Made by a program: the position numbers and the translations under genes. From Paenibacillus_AB hodogayensis (GTDB taxonomy: Bacteria > Bacillota > Bacilli > Paenibacillales > NBRC-103111), in assembly GCF_039536325.1 (NCBI RefSeq), contig NZ_BAAAYO010000021.1:248001-312000 (forward strand): DNA of 64,000 nt. The letters are read 5' to 3'. The notes beneath the pieces were generated by a model that was not told the DNA's origin, made no database searches, and was given only the letters and a program-made list of their open reading frames with translations. This document shows positions 8,636 through 18,154 of this stretch, one piece after another (position 1 is the stretch's first letter; every line of letters starts with the position of its first letter).

Positions 8636-9976
8636 ATGAGAAAAAAATACCGCGCGATCGTATTTCCTGTCTTGCTCGGCTCGCTCTTGACGGCTTGCTC
8701 ATCCGGGAACGGAACCGGTCAAGCCGGGGCGAACGAAGGCGGCGTCACGCCGACCCCGCCGGCAAAGCCGGGCGAGCCTGTGGAGTTGATCTTCTACAGC
8801 ACGTCCGGAGAAGCGGAAGAAAGCTTCAACGGGAAGTTCGGGGATACGATCCGGGCCAAGTTCCCGGATTACAAAATCTCGTACTTGCGCCAGGAACCGG
8901 GCTCCATGATTCCGGAAGTCATTATGACGGGGCGTCGGGTGGACATTGTGTACAACGTCTTCGACTATGTACTCGATCCGCTGCTGAATTCCGGCATCGC
9001 CTACGATATGACGGACTTGGCCAAGCAGCACGGCGTCGATCTGACCCGGTTCGAGCCTTCGGTACTGGACGGGATTCGCCGCGCCGGCGACGGCAAGCTA
9101 TACATGCTGCCGACCAGCCTGCAGGTGCCGATGGTGTATTACAACAAAAACCTGTTCAACAAGTTCGGCGTTCCCTTTCCCAAAGACGGCATGAGCTGGG
9201 AGGAGATGAAGGCGACGTCGCAGAAGCTGACGCGCAAGGACGGCGATGTCCAGTACTTGGGTTTTGTCGGCTCACAGCAATATGCCTTGAAAATGACCCC
9301 GTTCTCCGATCCTTATTTGGACGAGAAAACCGGCAAATCGACGTTCCAGCGGGAGACGTGGAAAAAACTGATCGAGACGATCTTTATCGATACCGATGCG
9401 AACAACGGCATGAAAGACTATGTGATCGCGAAAAAAGCGCTCCCGAACCGTCTGGGCTTCACGAATACGCAAGATGTGGCGATGCTGCATTTCCATTCGG
9501 AATTCCCGGCCGCTGTGCCGAAAGACTTGGAGAAAATCGACTGGGATATGGTTGCGCTTCCGACGTTTCCGGAGCTGAAGGGCGTTGGCGGACAGGCGAC
9601 AGCCGTTGCGATGAGCATTACATCCATGGCCAAAAACAAAGATGCCGCGATGGAAGTAATCAAGTTTCTGACATCCCCGGAGGCGCAGACCGCCAACTCC
9701 AAAAAGGGAATGATGTCTGTTCTGAAAGACGAATCGATCCAAAAAGCCTTTGGCAGCGAAAGTCCGTTCAAGGATAAAAACTGGAAAGGTGCTTACTACA
9801 ACAAGCTGGCGCCGATCTCGTACAAGTCGACGTATGAGCTGCAGGTGGAGCGCGTTTACACGGGAGCAGTATTGGATGCGATCCGCGGCGAGAAGGATCT
9901 CAATACCGTGCTTCGCGAAACCGCAGAGAAAGCCGACAAGGTTGTCGACGAGTTAAAGGCCGCCAACAAAAAGTGA
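8636..9976 (+). CDS. Extracellular solute-binding lipoprotein (sugar ABC transporter, family 1)
   Basis: 446 residues. Lipobox L-T-A-C with Cys21 after a short hydrophobic signal; a G/P-rich linker; then the family-1 fold. Diagnostic pieces are D-I-V-Y-N-V-F-D-Y, Y-M-L-P-T-S-L-Q-V-P-M-V-Y-Y-N-K-N-L-F, and F-P-K-D-G-M-S-W-E-E-M, followed by W-D-M-V-A-L-P-T-F in the C-lobe. It would be anchored outside the membrane and bind oligosaccharides. The GH106-like gene follows after 66 bases, giving a binding-protein plus hydrolase pair. No permease or ATPase gene is nearby. An inverted GAAGCGCTTC sequence lies 40 bases upstream and may be a weak cre-type site. Confidence 0.92.
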   Translation: MRKKYRAIVFPVLLGSLLTACSSGNGTGQAGANEGGVTPTPPAKPGEPVELIFYSTSGEAEESFNGKFGDTIRAKFPDYKISYLRQEPGSMIPEVIMTGRRVDIVYNVFDYVLDPLLNSGIAYDMTDLAKQHGVDLTRFEPSVLDGIRRAGDGKLYMLPTSLQVPMVYYNKNLFNKFGVPFPKDGMSWEEMKATSQKLTRKDGDVQYLGFVGSQQYALKMTPFSDPYLDEKTGKSTFQRETWKKLIETIFIDTDANNGMKDYVIAKKALPNRLGFTNTQDVAMLHFHSEFPAAVPKDLEKIDWDMVALPTFPELKGVGGQATAVAMSITSMAKNKDAAMEVIKFLTSPEAQTANSKKGMMSVLKDESIQKAFGSESPFKDKNWKGAYYNKLAPISYKSTYELQVERVYTGAVLDAIRGEKDLNTVLRETAEKADKVVDELKAANKK

Positions 9977-10042
9977 TCCACATTCCTCATGGTTGACAAT
10001 CATCCGCCCCGAAGGGATGCAGGATCAAAGGAGATTTTCGAT

Positions 10043-12616
10043 ATGCATAACGGTAATAAGCCCGCACTGCTGCACGAGTTCCGACAGCAATTTGTCGACC
10101 CGGGTGATGAGTATTCCCCACTGCCGTTCTGGTTCTGGAACGATCAGCTGCATCACGACGAAATTGTGAGACAACTGCGCGATTTTTATGACAAAGGCGT
10201 CGCCGGGTGCATTATTCATCCACGCCTCGGCTTATCCGAGTCGATCCCGTATTTGTCGGACATCTATATGGATTATGTGGAGACAGCTGTCCGTGAAGCG
10301 GCTAGACTCGGCATGAAAGTGATGCTTTATGACGAAGCGATGTATCCGTCCGGCGCCGCTAACGGCAAGGTTGTCGAAGCTAACCCGGCCTATGCGAGCC
10401 GAGCGCTGGCGATGAAGCAGTGGAGCGGTATCGATTCGCGGCTGGAGCAGCCGATCGTGCTGGAAGACGGGGAGACGGCGGTGTCCGCACAGGCGGTGCG
10501 GCATCGTCCGGACGGAACGATTGATCTGGCAACGGTCGTGAAACTGGCTGTGGAGCGCAATACGCTGGTGTTCGAGCCGCCGGCTCCGGGAGAATGGTCC
10601 GTCCTGTTGTTTGTAGAAACTTGGTCGTTCGGAAAGATCCGCGGCGTTTACGAAGAGCAGGACGACGGCGAGTCGCTTGCGCCCCGCTCAGCGGATTTGC
10701 TTAATCCGGATGCAACGGCGATGTTTATTCAATTGACCCATGAAGCGTATTATCGGCGGCTGCACCCGTATTTCGGCGATACGATTATCGCGATGTTTAC
10801 GGACGAGCCGAACATATTGGGGCGCGGGGCGCGCCCGAATTTGCGACCGTGGACGTACGGCTTCCTGGCTTATGCCGCGGGATTCGGCGTGCAGGAGCAT
10901 GATCTGGCCGCGTTGTGGCTGGAAGCGGGGGAATGCACAGCGGCGATTCGCGCCTCGTACCAGGCAGCCATTCAGGAACGTATGCTCCAATGCTACTACC
11001 GTCCATTGTCGGATTGGTGTGCGGCCCACCGTATTCAATTGACCGGGCATCCGGGACATAGCGATGAAATTGGTTTGCTCGACGTGTTTCAGCTGCCCGG
11101 GCAGGACATCGTATGGCGGTATATCGAGCCGGGCGACAACAAGGGGATTACGGGTACGCACAGCACGATGGGCAAATGCAGTTCCGATGCTGCCCGTCAT
11201 CGCGGCAGACGGCGCAATATGAACGAATGCTTCGGCGCATGCTATCGCGGACCGCACGGCTGGAACTTGCCGGCTGACGACATCAAGTGGTACATGGACT
11301 GGTTGTTTGTCCGCGGGGTGAATTTATTGGTGCCGCATGCGTTCTACTATTCGCTGGCCGATTTCCGAAAGCACGAGCGTCCGCCGGACGTCGGACCGAA
11401 CAGTATCTGGTGGTCACATTACAAGCTATTCAGCGGTTATATGCGCAGGATGAGCTGGCTGATGACGGACAGCTTCAACGTCACGTCTGTCGCGGTATTG
11501 TGCGAAGCCGAACGGCTGCCTTGGGAAGCGGCCGTGCCTCTATACGAGCATCAGATCGAGTTCAATTATCTGGAGGAGCAGCTGCTGCACAGGGACTGCC
11601 GCATAGAGGATGGTACCATTCGGATAGAGCGGCAGTGCTATACGACGGTAATCCTCGATCAGCCGCATCGGTTTCGGCCCGAGACACGGGATGCGCTGGA
11701 GCGGTTTGCGCGAGGCGGCGGTACGGTGCTTGTGCTGGAGCAGAGCGGCACCTATGCGGCGTTTGCGCATTGGGTGCGTCCGGAGGAGCGGATCGAACAG
11801 CTGAAATGCTTCGCCGCTCGCCCGATCCGACTGGAAGGAGAGGGATCTGCAGCGATGCGCGTCAGTGTCATTCGCAAGTCGGACAAAACCTGCTACGTGC
11901 TGGTGAACGAAGGCGAAGCGCGTTGGGAGGGCAGGGTGACTTTGCGGCAGCGCGGCTATGTAGAACGATGGGAACCGTGGCATGCCGAGACGGTTGCACA
12001 GCCGGTCGAACGCTCCGACGCTACGATGATGTCGTTCACCGCTTCCGTCGAGCGGCGCCAGGCCATCGTGTACGTCGTCGACGAATCGCTGCCGCCGCAG
12101 GAAGGTCCGACGGAGGCGGCCCCCCGGCTGCTCGAGACGATTCCGCTTTCCGGTCCATGGATCAGACATTTGGTCGCACGGACTATGCCGGATCAACCGG
12201 ATGCGGAGGCGTCCGGACAGGCCGAGGTTGCCGCAGCGAGTGTGGAAGCGGAACAGCCGGCCGTCTTGCAGGCATTGAGCGATTGGATGACATGGCCGCA
12301 TATGGCGCATCTGTCTGGGACCGTGCTGTACGAGACCGTTTTTGACTGGAACGTGGACCCGGCTGTTGACCATAGCACGGTTCATCTCGATTTGGGAACG
12401 GTTGAGGAGATGGCCGAGGCGGAACTCAACGGCGTTCCGCTAGGCGTCCGGTTTTGGCAGCCCTATGCTTTTCATGATATATCCGCCGCGCTGCGGACGG
12501 GCTCGAATACGCTCCGCGTTCGTGTCACGAACAGCTTGGCCAACGGGTATGACAACGCGTTGTTGCCGTCCGGGCTGCTTGGCCCGGTTGTGTTGCAACG
12601 GTATGAAAATCGGTAG
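10043..12616 (+). CDS. GH106-like glycosidase (putative alpha-L-rhamnosidase)
   Basis: 857 residues from ATG 10043, which follows A-A-A-G-G-A-G; an upstream in-frame ATG at 9989 lacks a ribosome site. The N-terminal half starts P-L-P-F-W-F-W-N-D, then C-I-I-H-P-R-L-G-L and L-Y-D-E-A-M-Y-P-S-G-A-A, the hallmark text of the GH106-type (Glyco_hydro_106) TIM-barrel family; M-N-E-C-F-G-A carries a likely catalytic glutamate. The C-terminal ~150 residues form a GH2-like jelly roll (E-A-E-L-N-G-V ... S-N-T-L-R-V-R-V). No signal peptide, so a cytoplasmic enzyme for imported fragments. Assignment to rhamnose is from family only. Confidence 0.75.
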   Translation: MHNGNKPALLHEFRQQFVDPGDEYSPLPFWFWNDQLHHDEIVRQLRDFYDKGVAGCIIHPRLGLSESIPYLSDIYMDYVETAVREAARLGMKVMLYDEAMYPSGAANGKVVEANPAYASRALAMKQWSGIDSRLEQPIVLEDGETAVSAQAVRHRPDGTIDLATVVKLAVERNTLVFEPPAPGEWSVLLFVETWSFGKIRGVYEEQDDGESLAPRSADLLNPDATAMFIQLTHEAYYRRLHPYFGDTIIAMFTDEPNILGRGARPNLRPWTYGFLAYAAGFGVQEHDLAALWLEAGECTAAIRASYQAAIQERMLQCYYRPLSDWCAAHRIQLTGHPGHSDEIGLLDVFQLPGQDIVWRYIEPGDNKGITGTHSTMGKCSSDAARHRGRRRNMNECFGACYRGPHGWNLPADDIKWYMDWLFVRGVNLLVPHAFYYSLADFRKHERPPDVGPNSIWWSHYKLFSGYMRRMSWLMTDSFNVTSVAVLCEAERLPWEAAVPLYEHQIEFNYLEEQLLHRDCRIEDGTIRIERQCYTTVILDQPHRFRPETRDALERFARGGGTVLVLEQSGTYAAFAHWVRPEERIEQLKCFAARPIRLEGEGSAAMRVSVIRKSDKTCYVLVNEGEARWEGRVTLRQRGYVERWEPWHAETVAQPVERSDATMMSFTASVERRQAIVYVVDESLPPQEGPTEAAPRLLETIPLSGPWIRHLVARTMPDQPDAEASGQAEVAAASVEAEQPAVLQALSDWMTWPHMAHLSGTVLYETVFDWNVDPAVDHSTVHLDLGTVEEMAEAELNGVPLGVRFWQPYAFHDISAALRTGSNTLRVRVTNSLANGYDNALLPSGLLGPVVLQRYENR

Positions 12617-12691
12617 GAAGCGGCGTCGCCGCAATCCGCTTTGCGGGCGCGTTCGGAAAGACAAAGGATAGAACATGAAAAGCAACGAATC

Positions 12692-12719
12692 CCAAGAGGC
12701 GCATTTCGGCGCCTCTTGG
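12692..12719. terminator. Strong hairpin downstream of GH106-like gene
   Basis: Perfect 11-bp stem CCAAGAGGCGC / GCGCCTCTTGG with loop ATTTCG, 75 bases after the stop at 12616. Only a short T run (TTTT) follows, six bases later. Confidence 0.55.
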
Positions 12720-12762
12720 TCGCGTTTTACCGAGTCGGACAAAACTATTTATGCTGATAGTG

Positions 12763-12787
12763 CTCTCCAAGTTTGGAGAGTTTTTTT
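12763..12787 (+). terminator. Intrinsic terminator
   Basis: Stem CTCTCCAA / TTGGAGAG followed at once by seven T. With the hairpin at 12692 it closes the transcription unit of the GH106-like gene. The rest of the gap up to 12918 shows nothing else recognisable. Confidence 0.8.
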
Positions 12788-12918
12788 GTGTTTAGCCGGG
12801 CACATCTTCTATAAGAAAGGGTCATACGAGTCCATGACACGCATTTTTTGGCGAGTTATGGCACCGCATAAGGGTTAGATCGCATTGCCTAAATAAATAT
12901 ATACATTTTGTATTAAAA

Positions 12919-12942
12919 TATACTTTACAGTTTACTAAAGTA
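12919..12942. promoter_or_regulatory. Palindromic operator-like site before binding-protein gene
   Basis: Inverted repeat TACTTTA (12921-12927) and TAAAGTA (12936-12942), 8-base spacer, within an AT-rich stretch 58 bases before the chosen start of the next gene. The 9-mer TATACTTTA here (12919-12927) is the reverse complement of TAAAGTATA at 18155-18163, in front of the GntR/LacI-type regulator gene. Confidence 0.45.
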
Positions 12943-13000
12943 CATGATATACTCCCCTCGAAAGGGGAATTTATGGAATATCATAAGGGGGATGAAGGAA

Positions 13001-14266
13001 GTGGGGCTAAGCAAAGGATGGACCGGACTTGCACTGATTTGTGTCGCCGGCATGCTCGCGGCTTGTACAGGTAAGGAGGGGAGCGTCGGGGAGCCGCCGA
13101 AGGAGGAGCCGCCGAAGCCGGTAACGATAAAAATTGCCTGGTCGGTGCCCAAGGAGCAGTACAATAAAATTTTGGAGAATCCGTATGTAAAGCAGCACCT
13201 CGCACATGTTACCTTTGAATTTATGGGGGCCGGGTTTACCGAGGTGGAGCAAAGCATTGCCGCCGGGGCGGCACCCGACATTATTCAGACGAACGCTTCC
13301 CAGCTGCGGAAGTACGGCGAAATGGGATTGATGTACGACATGAACGAGCTGCTGAAACAGCAGAAAGTCAATATGAACCGGTTTGTGGCGGAGGAACTAA
13401 ACGCCATACGCGAATACGGCACGAAGGGCGAGCTGTACGGCGTGCCGAATGCCATCCCCGAGGACCCGAAAGCGGTCGTTACGCCCTTTGCTCTGGTATA
13501 CAACAAAGATATTTTTGATCGGTTCGCCACCCCTTATCCGAAGGATAACATGACTTGGGACGATGTCATCGATTTGGCCCGCAAAATGACCCGAACGGAC
13601 GGTGGCCTCCCATACAAAGGGCTGGATATACATAACGCCCCCCGGTATCTTCCTTTTGCTTACGGCATTTTCTTTACCAATCATGAAGGAAAGGTCGATA
13701 TCGCCAACCCGGGCTGGGCCGAGGTACTGCGGGTCTACAAGCGGGCGTATGACGAGCAGGACGGGTATTTATCGCCGGGCAGCGGCTACTTGACGGAAAG
13801 CTTTCTGAAGACTAAAAATGTGGCCATGTATGCCGGCAACGCGGAGATTTTGGTCGTCGATGCCGACAAATACGAGGGGCAGGTCAATTGGGATTTGGTA
13901 ACTTACCCGAAATTCGCCAACCGCGAGCTGGTATGGCCGTCCAATCCCGGGCTGTACAGCATTACCCAAACGAGCAAGCATAAAGAAGAAGCGCTTCGGG
14001 TCATTACGGCCTTTTTGTCCGACGAGGTGCAGCAGGAAACGTGGAAGATGTGGAAAAACCCAGTGTTTTTGAGCAAGAAGAACTACAAGGCAATTCAAGC
14101 GATGAAGCCACTGAAGTATATTGCCAGCCCTTACGATACGATCGGGAACACAGAACTGGCCAAGAAACTGAACGATATGGTAAAGAAAGGAATCGACATC
14201 AACACCACCCTGCGTACATGGAAGGAAGAGACGGAGAAGCTGGTGGAGCAGGAGAAGCGGAAATAG
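13001..14266 (+). CDS. Extracellular solute-binding lipoprotein (sugar ABC transporter, family 1)
   Basis: 421 residues if started at GTG 13001, which lies nine bases after A-A-G-G-G-G-G and gives a compact lipoprotein signal with L-A-A-C at Cys22. ATG 12992 directly touches the ribosome site and ATG 12944 adds a non-signal stretch, so both are less likely. Fold markers: D-I-I-Q-T-N-A-S, Y-G-V-P-N-A-I-P, Y-N-K-D-I-F-D-R-F, Y-P-K-D-N-M-T-W-D-D-V. The C-lobe ends with D-I-N-T-T-L-R, as in its paralogues. It is followed by ThuA-like and beta-helix genes in one orientation, likely one operon. Binds a sugar outside the membrane; ligand unknown. Confidence 0.9.
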   Translation: MGLSKGWTGLALICVAGMLAACTGKEGSVGEPPKEEPPKPVTIKIAWSVPKEQYNKILENPYVKQHLAHVTFEFMGAGFTEVEQSIAAGAAPDIIQTNASQLRKYGEMGLMYDMNELLKQQKVNMNRFVAEELNAIREYGTKGELYGVPNAIPEDPKAVVTPFALVYNKDIFDRFATPYPKDNMTWDDVIDLARKMTRTDGGLPYKGLDIHNAPRYLPFAYGIFFTNHEGKVDIANPGWAEVLRVYKRAYDEQDGYLSPGSGYLTESFLKTKNVAMYAGNAEILVVDADKYEGQVNWDLVTYPKFANRELVWPSNPGLYSITQTSKHKEEALRVITAFLSDEVQQETWKMWKNPVFLSKKNYKAIQAMKPLKYIASPYDTIGNTELAKKLNDMVKKGIDINTTLRTWKEETEKLVEQEKRK

Positions 14267-14346
14267 TCCAAAGAGAGTATACGACTCGAATGCAATACAA
14301 AGCAGGAACAAGCCGCCGGCTGATATGAAAAGGGAGATGACGGATT

Positions 14347-15072
14347 GTGATTCGCGTAACGGTCTGGAACGAGTATCGCCACGAAAAGGCGAACGAAAAG
14401 ATTGCCGCCATTTACCCGCAAGGCATCCATGGCGCCATTGCAACGGGCATCGCCGGAGAAGGCGTGCAGATTCGCACCGCCACACTCGACGAGCCCGAGC
14501 ACGGGCTGACTGGGGACGTGCTCAACGAAACCGACGTGCTGATCTGGTGGGGACACCGGGCGCACGGCGAGGTGTCCGACGAGATAGTTGCCCGCGTACA
14601 TCAACGCGTATTGCAAGGCATGGGGCTGATCGTTCTGCATTCCGGCCATTTTTCGAAAATTTTCAAAAAGCTGATGGGAACGAGCTGCGACCTGAAATGG
14701 CGCGAGCAAGGCGACAAGGAGCGGATTTGGGTAGTCGATCCCGCGCATCCGATCGCCGAAGGGCTCGGCCAGTATTTCGAGATCGAGCATGAGGAAATGT
14801 ATGGCGAGCATTTCGATATTCCGGCTCCGGACGAGCTGGTGTTCATTAGCTGGTTCGAGGGCGGCGAGGTGTTCCGCAGCGGTTGCACATACCATCGAGG
14901 CAACGGCAAAGTGTTTTATTTCCGTCCGGGCCACGAAACCTTTCCGACCTATCACAACAAAGACGTCTTGTGCGTCATCTCCAATGCGGTCCGCTGGGCG
15001 GCGCCTCGCCACGGCGTTCGCCAAACCTACGGCAACGTCAAGCCGCTGGAGACGATCAAAAGCGTCCAGTAA
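14347..15072 (+). CDS. ThuA-like protein (glutamine-amidotransferase-like fold)
   Basis: 241 residues from a GTG start behind A-A-A-A-G-G-G-A-G-A-T-G. The N-terminus R-V-T-V-W-N-E-Y, the motif L-I-W-W-G-H-R-A-H, and L-I-V-L-H-S-G-H with the late Y-F-R-P-G-H-E-T are typical of the ThuA family, a class-I glutamine-amidotransferase-like fold linked to sugar (trehalose and related) use. The cysteine nucleophile of true amidotransferases is absent: the elbow carries H-S-G-H. Probably a cytoplasmic sugar-processing or keto-sugar enzyme working with the SBP gene just upstream and the beta-helix protein downstream. Reaction not proven for the family. Confidence 0.88.
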   Translation: MIRVTVWNEYRHEKANEKIAAIYPQGIHGAIATGIAGEGVQIRTATLDEPEHGLTGDVLNETDVLIWWGHRAHGEVSDEIVARVHQRVLQGMGLIVLHSGHFSKIFKKLMGTSCDLKWREQGDKERIWVVDPAHPIAEGLGQYFEIEHEEMYGEHFDIPAPDELVFISWFEGGEVFRSGCTYHRGNGKVFYFRPGHETFPTYHNKDVLCVISNAVRWAAPRHGVRQTYGNVKPLETIKSVQ

Positions 15073-15128
15073 TTCTCCATCCGGAACGAAAAGGTCAAGT
15101 ATCTGAACGATAAGGGAGGATGAAAGCA

Positions 15129-16931
15129 ATGACAAGAGGGCCATCGCAACAAAAGGATGGGCAGGAGGAAGAGGCGGGACGGCATCAGGATTCGGATCGG
15201 GATCGGGAGAGGCAGATTAGCCGTAGAAAGGTGTTGACGGCTTTGGCTGCGGCCGGGGTCGGATTGGCCGCGGGAGGCGCGGCATTCGGTCCGTCCGCCC
15301 GCGCGGGCGCCCATTCGGTAACAGAATCGACGTACGGCGGGACAGGAGGGACGTCCCCGGCCGACGGGTGCTCCTGCTGCTGTGTCAATATTATCGACTA
15401 TGGAGCCAAGGGAGACGGGTCTGACGATGCGGCGGCCATTCAAGGAGCGCTGGATGCCGCCCGGGCCGCGGGGAAGAAGGTCTGGATTCCCGAAGGACGC
15501 TTCCGGATCGATACCGCTCTGTCCGTTCCTTCTCACATGGTTATGGACGGAACCGGCGAACTGTTTACGGACGTTCCCAATCTGAACCTGATCGAAAGCA
15601 TCGACACAGTAAATGTGACGATAATGAATATTCGGCTCACTGGAAGCGGTTACGGAATACAGCCGCCGAATACGATCGGTACTCCGAACATTGCCGGTTC
15701 CGGCAGCGGCATCGTCTTCGCCAAAGTAATGAACGGACGGATCGAAAATGTGAAAATTACCCGTTGCGGTGGCGACGGGAACACGCCTGATCGAAACGGA
15801 GTGGCCGGAGTCTGGTTGACCTTCGGGTGCCAAAACTGCCGCGTTGTCCGGTGTGCGGTGACCCATTGCCGCAATGCGATCAATGAAGACAACTATTACG
15901 GACTGGAGCCGTTCGACAATACGTTCGACAACAATGTCGCGGAGGATTGCCGGTTCGGATTCGTAACGGACTGCACCACAGCGGCCAGAGGGCTGAAGAT
16001 CATAAACAATACGGCGAAACGGTGCGCTTACGGCGGCATCGATATTAACAAAACCGGACATGTGCTGGTGCAGGGGAATACGTTGGAGGAGTGCGGCTTG
16101 ACCGGTCAGCCGGGGGTGTTTGCCAGCGCAATTACGGTGTACGGCTCGGTCAATTTCCGTGTCAGTCACGTGAGTATTTACGACAACGAATGCTACAACA
16201 ATTGGGGGCGGGGCATAAAAGTCGCGCAGAACACCTACTACTGCAAAATCCATGACAACACGATTGTCGGCAGCCGCAATTCGGGCGGTATTCTCATTCA
16301 GGCTTCCCGTTATTATTCGGTGAAGGGCAACACGATCGTCTCATGCACGGGAACGGCGCTGTATTGTAATCCTGTTGTCGTCGGAACGACACCGGTGGGG
16401 ATCGACCAGTCGATCGTCGAGGGGAATATAATCCACAACAATACGCAGCACGGCATCTATATGGAGCAGGCTTTAAACGTCAACATACGGGGCAACCGCA
16501 TTAACAACAACGGCTTGCAGGCGGCCAATATGTTTTACGGTATTGCGCTGGCAAGCGGCAGTACGGGCAATATTATCGATGGCAATATCGTCACCGGTTC
16601 GAACCATAAGGCGGGCATTGCCGCGCTGGATGCCAACTCGAAAAAAAACATCGTCGTCTCCAACTATTCGCTCAACAATGCCGTGAACATGCAGTTCGTC
16701 TCCCAAGAGCAATTTTTCACCAATAATGGCGAGGACCGGACAACGAGCGGCTCCTCCTATATCGGCGCACTCGATTTGAAAACCGGAGACGCCCCGATCT
16801 TCCTCCGTACGAGCAGCGGAGTGCCGTCTGGCACAAGCGGAGCGGAAATGGTCGTCGATGAAGCGAATAAGCTGCTGTACATCAATTGCGGAGGGGTGTG
16901 GTACAAAACCGACACGCTCTCTCCCGCCTGA
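15129..16931 (+). CDS. Tat-exported pectate-lyase-superfamily beta-helix protein
   Basis: 600 residues from ATG 15129, nine bases past A-G-G-G-A-G-G; ATG 15120 touches the ribosome site. After a long acidic, charged N-terminal tail comes a twin-arginine signal (I-S-R-R-K-V-L) and hydrophobic core. The mature chain starts with a cysteine cluster (C-S-C-C-C), then I-I-D-Y-G-A-K-G-D-G, the Pectate_lyase_3 entry motif. Many coils of the form N-x-I-x-x-N or G-N-x-I follow, consistent with a right-handed beta-helix to about residue 540, with a small C-terminal domain. Likely a secreted polysaccharide lyase or glycosidase. It shares export route and fold with the protein at 5379 but is not a close copy. 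Confidence 0.85.
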   Translation: MTRGPSQQKDGQEEEAGRHQDSDRDRERQISRRKVLTALAAAGVGLAAGGAAFGPSARAGAHSVTESTYGGTGGTSPADGCSCCCVNIIDYGAKGDGSDDAAAIQGALDAARAAGKKVWIPEGRFRIDTALSVPSHMVMDGTGELFTDVPNLNLIESIDTVNVTIMNIRLTGSGYGIQPPNTIGTPNIAGSGSGIVFAKVMNGRIENVKITRCGGDGNTPDRNGVAGVWLTFGCQNCRVVRCAVTHCRNAINEDNYYGLEPFDNTFDNNVAEDCRFGFVTDCTTAARGLKIINNTAKRCAYGGIDINKTGHVLVQGNTLEECGLTGQPGVFASAITVYGSVNFRVSHVSIYDNECYNNWGRGIKVAQNTYYCKIHDNTIVGSRNSGGILIQASRYYSVKGNTIVSCTGTALYCNPVVVGTTPVGIDQSIVEGNIIHNNTQHGIYMEQALNVNIRGNRINNNGLQAANMFYGIALASGSTGNIIDGNIVTGSNHKAGIAALDANSKKNIVVSNYSLNNAVNMQFVSQEQFFTNNGEDRTTSGSSYIGALDLKTGDAPIFLRTSSGVPSGTSGAEMVVDEANKLLYINCGGVWYKTDTLSPA

Positions 16932-16949
16932 ACGAATCGCGAGGTAGGC

Positions 16950-16990
16950 AATACGAAAGGACCTCCGCCTCGGAAGGTCCCTTTCGTATT
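16950..16990. terminator. Bidirectional terminator between convergent genes
   Basis: Arms AATACGAAAGGACCT and AAGGTCCCTTTCGTATT pair with one bulged C. It sits between the beta-helix gene (+) ending at 16931 and the regulator gene (-) ending at 17006. Confidence 0.75.
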
Positions 16991-17005
16991 GGTCGTTCTT
17001 ATCGC

Positions 17006-18133
17006 TTATCGCTTTGACTCCGGGGCCGCCGTGCTGCCGCGTACGATGAGCCGGGGCACAATCTCATCCTTGACCAAGTAGTCTTTGTCTTCCGCCTGTT
17101 CGAGCAGCAGCATTTCCACGGCGCGAATCCCGAGCTGCCGGGCGTTCTGATCGATAGTGGTCAAGGGAGGGGACAAATAAGGCGACACGGCCAAATTATC
17201 GTAACCGACGACGCTCATTTGCCCCGGCACGTTGATCCCCATATCCTGCGCCGCCCGGAGGACGCCGATCGCTTTCGTATCGCTCGTAGCGAACACGGCG
17301 GTAGGGGGCTGCTCCAGCGCCATCAGGCTGCGAAAGCCGGCATAGCCCATGTCTTCTCTCTCCTGTTGGCCGTCCACCGTAACCACCAGCTCGGGATCGA
17401 GCGGGATGCGGTGCTGGTTCAGAGCGAGCTTGTACCCTTGAAGACGCAGCGAAAACTCCTGGTTCAGCTCCAGCTGCGTTTTGCCGGTCAAAATAATGCC
17501 GATCCGTTCGTGGCCCAAGGCGAGCAAATGCTGCGTCGACAAGTAGCCTCCGGTTAAATTGTCCGAGATGACGTAAGGTAGACGCAGGTGAGGATAGTAG
17601 AAGTGGACCGTGACCACCTTGTGGCCTTCCTCTTTCCAGCGGCTTAACGTATCGAGACTGAATTCCCGGGCGTTCGGGACATGCGTCAGGAGGATGAAAC
17701 CGGCGTTTCTGTCGTCGGGCAGCCGCAGATCTTCATCCACCTCGCTGATGCTGAAGGCGATGCCGTTCCTTTCGCAGCATTCGTGTATGCCCTCGAACAT
17801 GTCGCTGAAAAATCGGTGATTGAAGTTGTGGGAGTTGGAACGGGGATGAATAAAGTACACTTTATCCATAGACCCGGTATCCGCGTGTTCCGGGATGTTC
17901 CCGGCATGCTCCATGACAAAGGAACCTTTGCCCTTTACCCGATAGATCAAGCGGTCTTTGGCCAGCTCCGTAAGCGCACGGCGCGAAGTGATTTCGCTGG
18001 TGTTGTACTGTCTCGCAATCTCTCCTTGAAGCGGCAGAGGAGTGTTCGGCGTTAGCTTGCCGCTCAATATTTGCTGCTTCAGGTCGGTATAGATCGTTTT
18101 GTATAAAGGAACGAATTTATCATCTTTGGTCAT
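17006..18133 (-). CDS. GntR-type regulator with LacI-like sugar-binding domain (AraR-like)
   Basis: 375 residues. The first 75 form a GntR winged helix (L-Y-K-T-I-Y-T-D-L-K-Q-Q-I, N-T-S-E-I-T-S-R-R-A-L, G-K-G-S-F-V). The remainder is a LacI/periplasmic-binding-protein-like effector domain with G-F-I-L-L-T-H, D-N-L-T-G-G-Y, F-A-T-S-D and V-V-G-Y-D-N-L. This is the architecture of B. subtilis AraR, a repressor released by a sugar. It is divergent to the GH78 gene and convergent to the SBP-ThuA-beta-helix set. Start ATG follows A-A-G-G-A-G-T-G-A. A palindrome lies at -24 to -33 from the start, fitting autoregulation. Effector may be rhamnose-related, by context only. Confidence 0.92.
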   Translation of the reverse strand: MTKDDKFVPLYKTIYTDLKQQILSGKLTPNTPLPLQGEIARQYNTSEITSRRALTELAKDRLIYRVKGKGSFVMEHAGNIPEHADTGSMDKVYFIHPRSNSHNFNHRFFSDMFEGIHECCERNGIAFSISEVDEDLRLPDDRNAGFILLTHVPNAREFSLDTLSRWKEEGHKVVTVHFYYPHLRLPYVISDNLTGGYLSTQHLLALGHERIGIILTGKTQLELNQEFSLRLQGYKLALNQHRIPLDPELVVTVDGQQEREDMGYAGFRSLMALEQPPTAVFATSDTKAIGVLRAAQDMGINVPGQMSVVGYDNLAVSPYLSPPLTTIDQNARQLGIRAVEMLLLEQAEDKDYLVKDEIVPRLIVRGSTAAPESKR

Positions 18134-18154
18134 GCTTTAATCACTCCTTGAATA

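Noticed and set aside
8620..9777. Long alternative frame (385 codons) on the plus strand over the SBP gene at 8636
   Set aside because: It is arginine-rich with no domain text and lies wholly over a convincing lipoprotein gene in another frame; it is a GC-driven shadow.
11287..12345. 352-codon plus-strand frame within the GH106-like gene
   Set aside because: Arginine/glycine-rich, no start site, contained within a better-supported gene in another frame.
15027..16253. 408-codon minus-strand frame opposite the beta-helix gene
   Set aside because: No recognisable motifs; the plus-strand protein has a Tat signal and a pectate-lyase-like fold.
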